Source of the DNA: Bacillota bacterium
GTDB taxonomy: Bacteria; Bacillota; Sulfobacillia; JABLXB01
DNA length: 8,049 nt
NCBI GenBank assembly: GCA_024653225.1
Contig: JANLGA010000057.1
Location: 1 to 8,049, forward strand
Direction: 5' to 3'
A program made the position numbers and the translations under genes. Under the pieces are notes generated by a model, which ran no database searches, had not been told where the DNA came from, and saw only the letters and a program-made list of their open reading frames with translations. Numbering within the stretch: the first letter of the stretch is position 1; each line of letters opens with the position of its first letter. This document shows, in pieces, positions 6,934-8,049 of the stretch.

Positions 6934-7887
6934 ATGCAGGTAGTGTGCGACAACATAGACAGGGTGGCGACCTTGGAGATCAGGGGCAGGGGGCTGCCGC
7001 GCGGCGTCATAGCCCGGCTGTATGGGGCTGCCCGCGGGAGGGGATCGCCCCTCTCCCTGAGGTGCGCGCGCGTGCTTGACAGGGTGTGCCGCCGCAGGGG
7101 CAGGGTCGCCATCGTCACAGGGCTCTACGACCCGGTGCATTTCCCGAACGGTGAGAGCGACGGTCCGCTCGGTGCCGTGGTGCTCGGAAGGTCGCTCGGG
7201 CTGAACGGCGCGTCCGTGACCTACCTCGTCGAACCGGAGGTCACGGGGGTGATGGAAGGTCTCGCGAAGGTGCTGGGGACTGATTGCAGGTGCACGGCCC
7301 TATCCCGCGAAGACGAGGCCTTCAATACCTCGCTGGCGGCGGAATTCGACGCGGCCGTGTTCATAGAGAAGATCGGGGCGAGCCCGAAAGGCGTGTACCA
7401 CCTGGTGACCGGAACAGCCAGGCCCAAGTACGATTCTTCGGTGGTGGGATTCCTCGAAGAGATGAGCCGCGCCGAGAAACCGACCATCGGCATCGGCGAC
7501 GGCGGCAACGAGATCGGGTTCGGCAGGATATACAAGGCAGCGAGGAAGATCGTTCCCTACGGGACCGAGTGCCTCTGTCCCGAAAGGGAGGGCATCGTCA
7601 CCTCGATGGCCACGCAACTCGTTTTCCCCGCTTGCACGTCAAACATAGGGGCGTACGCGATCTGCGCCGCCTTGGCCTTAGTCACCGGCAGGCGTGACCT
7701 CTTGCATACGCCCGCAGCCGAGACGAGGCTGATCGCTGCGACCGTGCCCCTCAACTCGATTGACGGCGGGTCCGGGATGGCGAGGAAGTACGTTGACGGG
7801 ATCCCGTCGAGCGTGAACGCGGCAATCGTCGAGGTCATGAGGGGAATGGTGGAGACGTACCGCGCGAAACCGCTGAGGACATTCTGA
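6934..7887 (+). CDS. D-glutamate cyclase-like protein (DUF4392 domain)
   Basis: A 317-residue soluble protein that I match from memory to the DUF4392 / D-glutamate cyclase C-terminal-like family. Motifs: TGLYDPVHFPNGESDGPLGA at 62-81, EKIG at 145-148, GIGDGGNEIGFG at 186-197, SNIGAYA at 236-242 and DGGSG at 278-282. In animal mitochondrial D-glutamate cyclase this domain follows a DUF1445 domain, and the enzyme converts D-glutamate to 5-oxo-D-proline and water. Here the DUF1445 half is absent, as often happens in bacteria, so the exact reaction is uncertain. The ATG at 6934 has GGAG 10 bases upstream and follows the isomerase gene by 35 bases. The first 55 residues are arginine-rich and carry no motif I recognise. 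It is probably in one transcript with the symporter and isomerase, supporting a role in breakdown of the imported compound. Confidence 0.8.
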   Translation: MQVVCDNIDRVATLEIRGRGLPRGVIARLYGAARGRGSPLSLRCARVLDRVCRRRGRVAIVTGLYDPVHFPNGESDGPLGAVVLGRSLGLNGASVTYLVEPEVTGVMEGLAKVLGTDCRCTALSREDEAFNTSLAAEFDAAVFIEKIGASPKGVYHLVTGTARPKYDSSVVGFLEEMSRAEKPTIGIGDGGNEIGFGRIYKAARKIVPYGTECLCPEREGIVTSMATQLVFPACTSNIGAYAICAALALVTGRRDLLHTPAAETRLIAATVPLNSIDGGSGMARKYVDGIPSSVNAAIVEVMRGMVETYRAKPLRTF

Positions 7888-7888
7888 G

Positions 7889-7897
7889 AAAGGAGTG
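7889..7897 (+). promoter_or_regulatory. Strong ribosome binding site of the microprotein gene
   Basis: AAAGGAGTG begins two bases after the cyclase-like stop codon, and its GGAG ends 7 bases before the ATG at 7903. This is among the best-placed sites in the window and is the main evidence that the short frame behind it is translated. Confidence 0.75.
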
Positions 7898-7902
7898 CGC
7901 CC

Positions 7903-7986
7903 ATGGGAGCAGCCATACTGGTATTCCTGGTGATAGCAGCCATACCTACCATTGACTACCTTCTATTCAAAGATAAGAAAGACTGA
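7903..7986 (+). CDS. 27-residue single-pass membrane microprotein, possible symporter accessory subunit
   Basis: A very short gene encoding 27 residues. Residues 4-22 are almost all hydrophobic (AILVFLVIAAIP, then YLLF, with a single Asp at 18), forming one membrane-spanning helix, followed by the charged tail KDKKD. The ATG has a well-spaced AAAGGAGTG site 15 bases after the cyclase-like stop, and a terminator-like hairpin follows 32 bases after its own stop, so it is the last gene of the cassette. Its GC content is 36 of 84 bases, far below its neighbours. Small single-helix partners of sodium-coupled transporters are known, such as MetS for the NSS transporter MetP, and tiny proteins often accompany SSS symporter genes. 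A role as accessory subunit of the symporter at 4725-6179 is therefore plausible but is inference. I do not recognise a named family from the sequence. Confidence 0.7.
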   Translation: MGAAILVFLVIAAIPTIDYLLFKDKKD

Positions 7987-8018
7987 CGACCGGAGACGCC
8001 GGCGTACGCTGTGAAGTC

Positions 8019-8044
8019 GCGGCCGGGGTGCCCCCCCCGGCCGC
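8019..8044 (+). terminator. Probable intrinsic terminator closing the cassette
   Basis: GCGGCCGGGG (8019-8028) and CCCCGGCCGC (8035-8044) are perfect inverted repeats around a six-base loop. The hairpin is followed by TTCTG at the window edge, so any T-run is only partly visible. It lies 32 bases after the microprotein stop codon. Confidence 0.7.
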
Positions 8045-8049
8045 TTCTG

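Noticed and set aside
7996..8005. 10-bp palindrome ACGCCGGCGT as a terminator arm
   Set aside because: It has no loop and no T-run; the longer perfect hairpin at 8019-8044 is the better terminator candidate.

Overview
This is a GC-rich bacterial window with short intergenic gaps, 4-base gene overlaps, strong Shine-Dalgarno sites and frequent GTG/TTG starts. Many arginine and isoleucine codons are AGG and ATA. A ferredoxin-dependent 2-oxoacid oxidoreductase (IorAB) points to an anaerobe that ferments amino acids. A GC-rich member of the Bacillota or Synergistota would fit, but this placement is inference from gene content and codon style; no phylogenetic marker is present.

Layout. (1) Positions 1-1825, minus strand: iorA followed by the first 21 codons of iorB, which runs off the left edge. 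Together they encode indolepyruvate:ferredoxin oxidoreductase. (2) Positions 1826-2065: a divergent intergenic region with one 12-bp GC palindrome and no promoter I can call with confidence. (3) Positions 2066-3642, plus strand: a two-gene ABC-2 type transporter (ATPase and small permease) whose reading frames overlap by 4 bases. (4) Positions 3643-3843: a non-coding stretch with an 11-bp direct repeat and a cluster of interlocking palindromes that looks like a GntR/HutC-type operator. (5) Positions 3844-7986, plus strand: a five-gene cassette made of a GntR/HutC regulator, a sodium:solute symporter, a two-cysteine maleate isomerase/Asp-Glu racemase superfamily enzyme, a D-glutamate cyclase-like (DUF4392) protein and a 27-residue single-pass membrane microprotein. 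It is closed by a GC-rich hairpin that looks like an intrinsic terminator at the right edge.

How the genes may work together. The cassette reads as regulated uptake and processing of a small carboxylate or amino-acid-like compound. The symporter would import it, the two-cysteine enzyme would isomerise or racemise it, and the cyclase-like enzyme would interconvert an open and a lactam form, as D-glutamate and 5-oxo-D-proline are interconverted by the family's known member. The microprotein may be a small accessory subunit of the symporter. The substrate assignment is inference. IorAB, on the other strand, would serve amino acid catabolism generally; nothing in the sequence ties it directly to the cassette.

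The most interesting items are the microprotein, the combination of genes in the cassette, and the palindrome cluster upstream of gntR.
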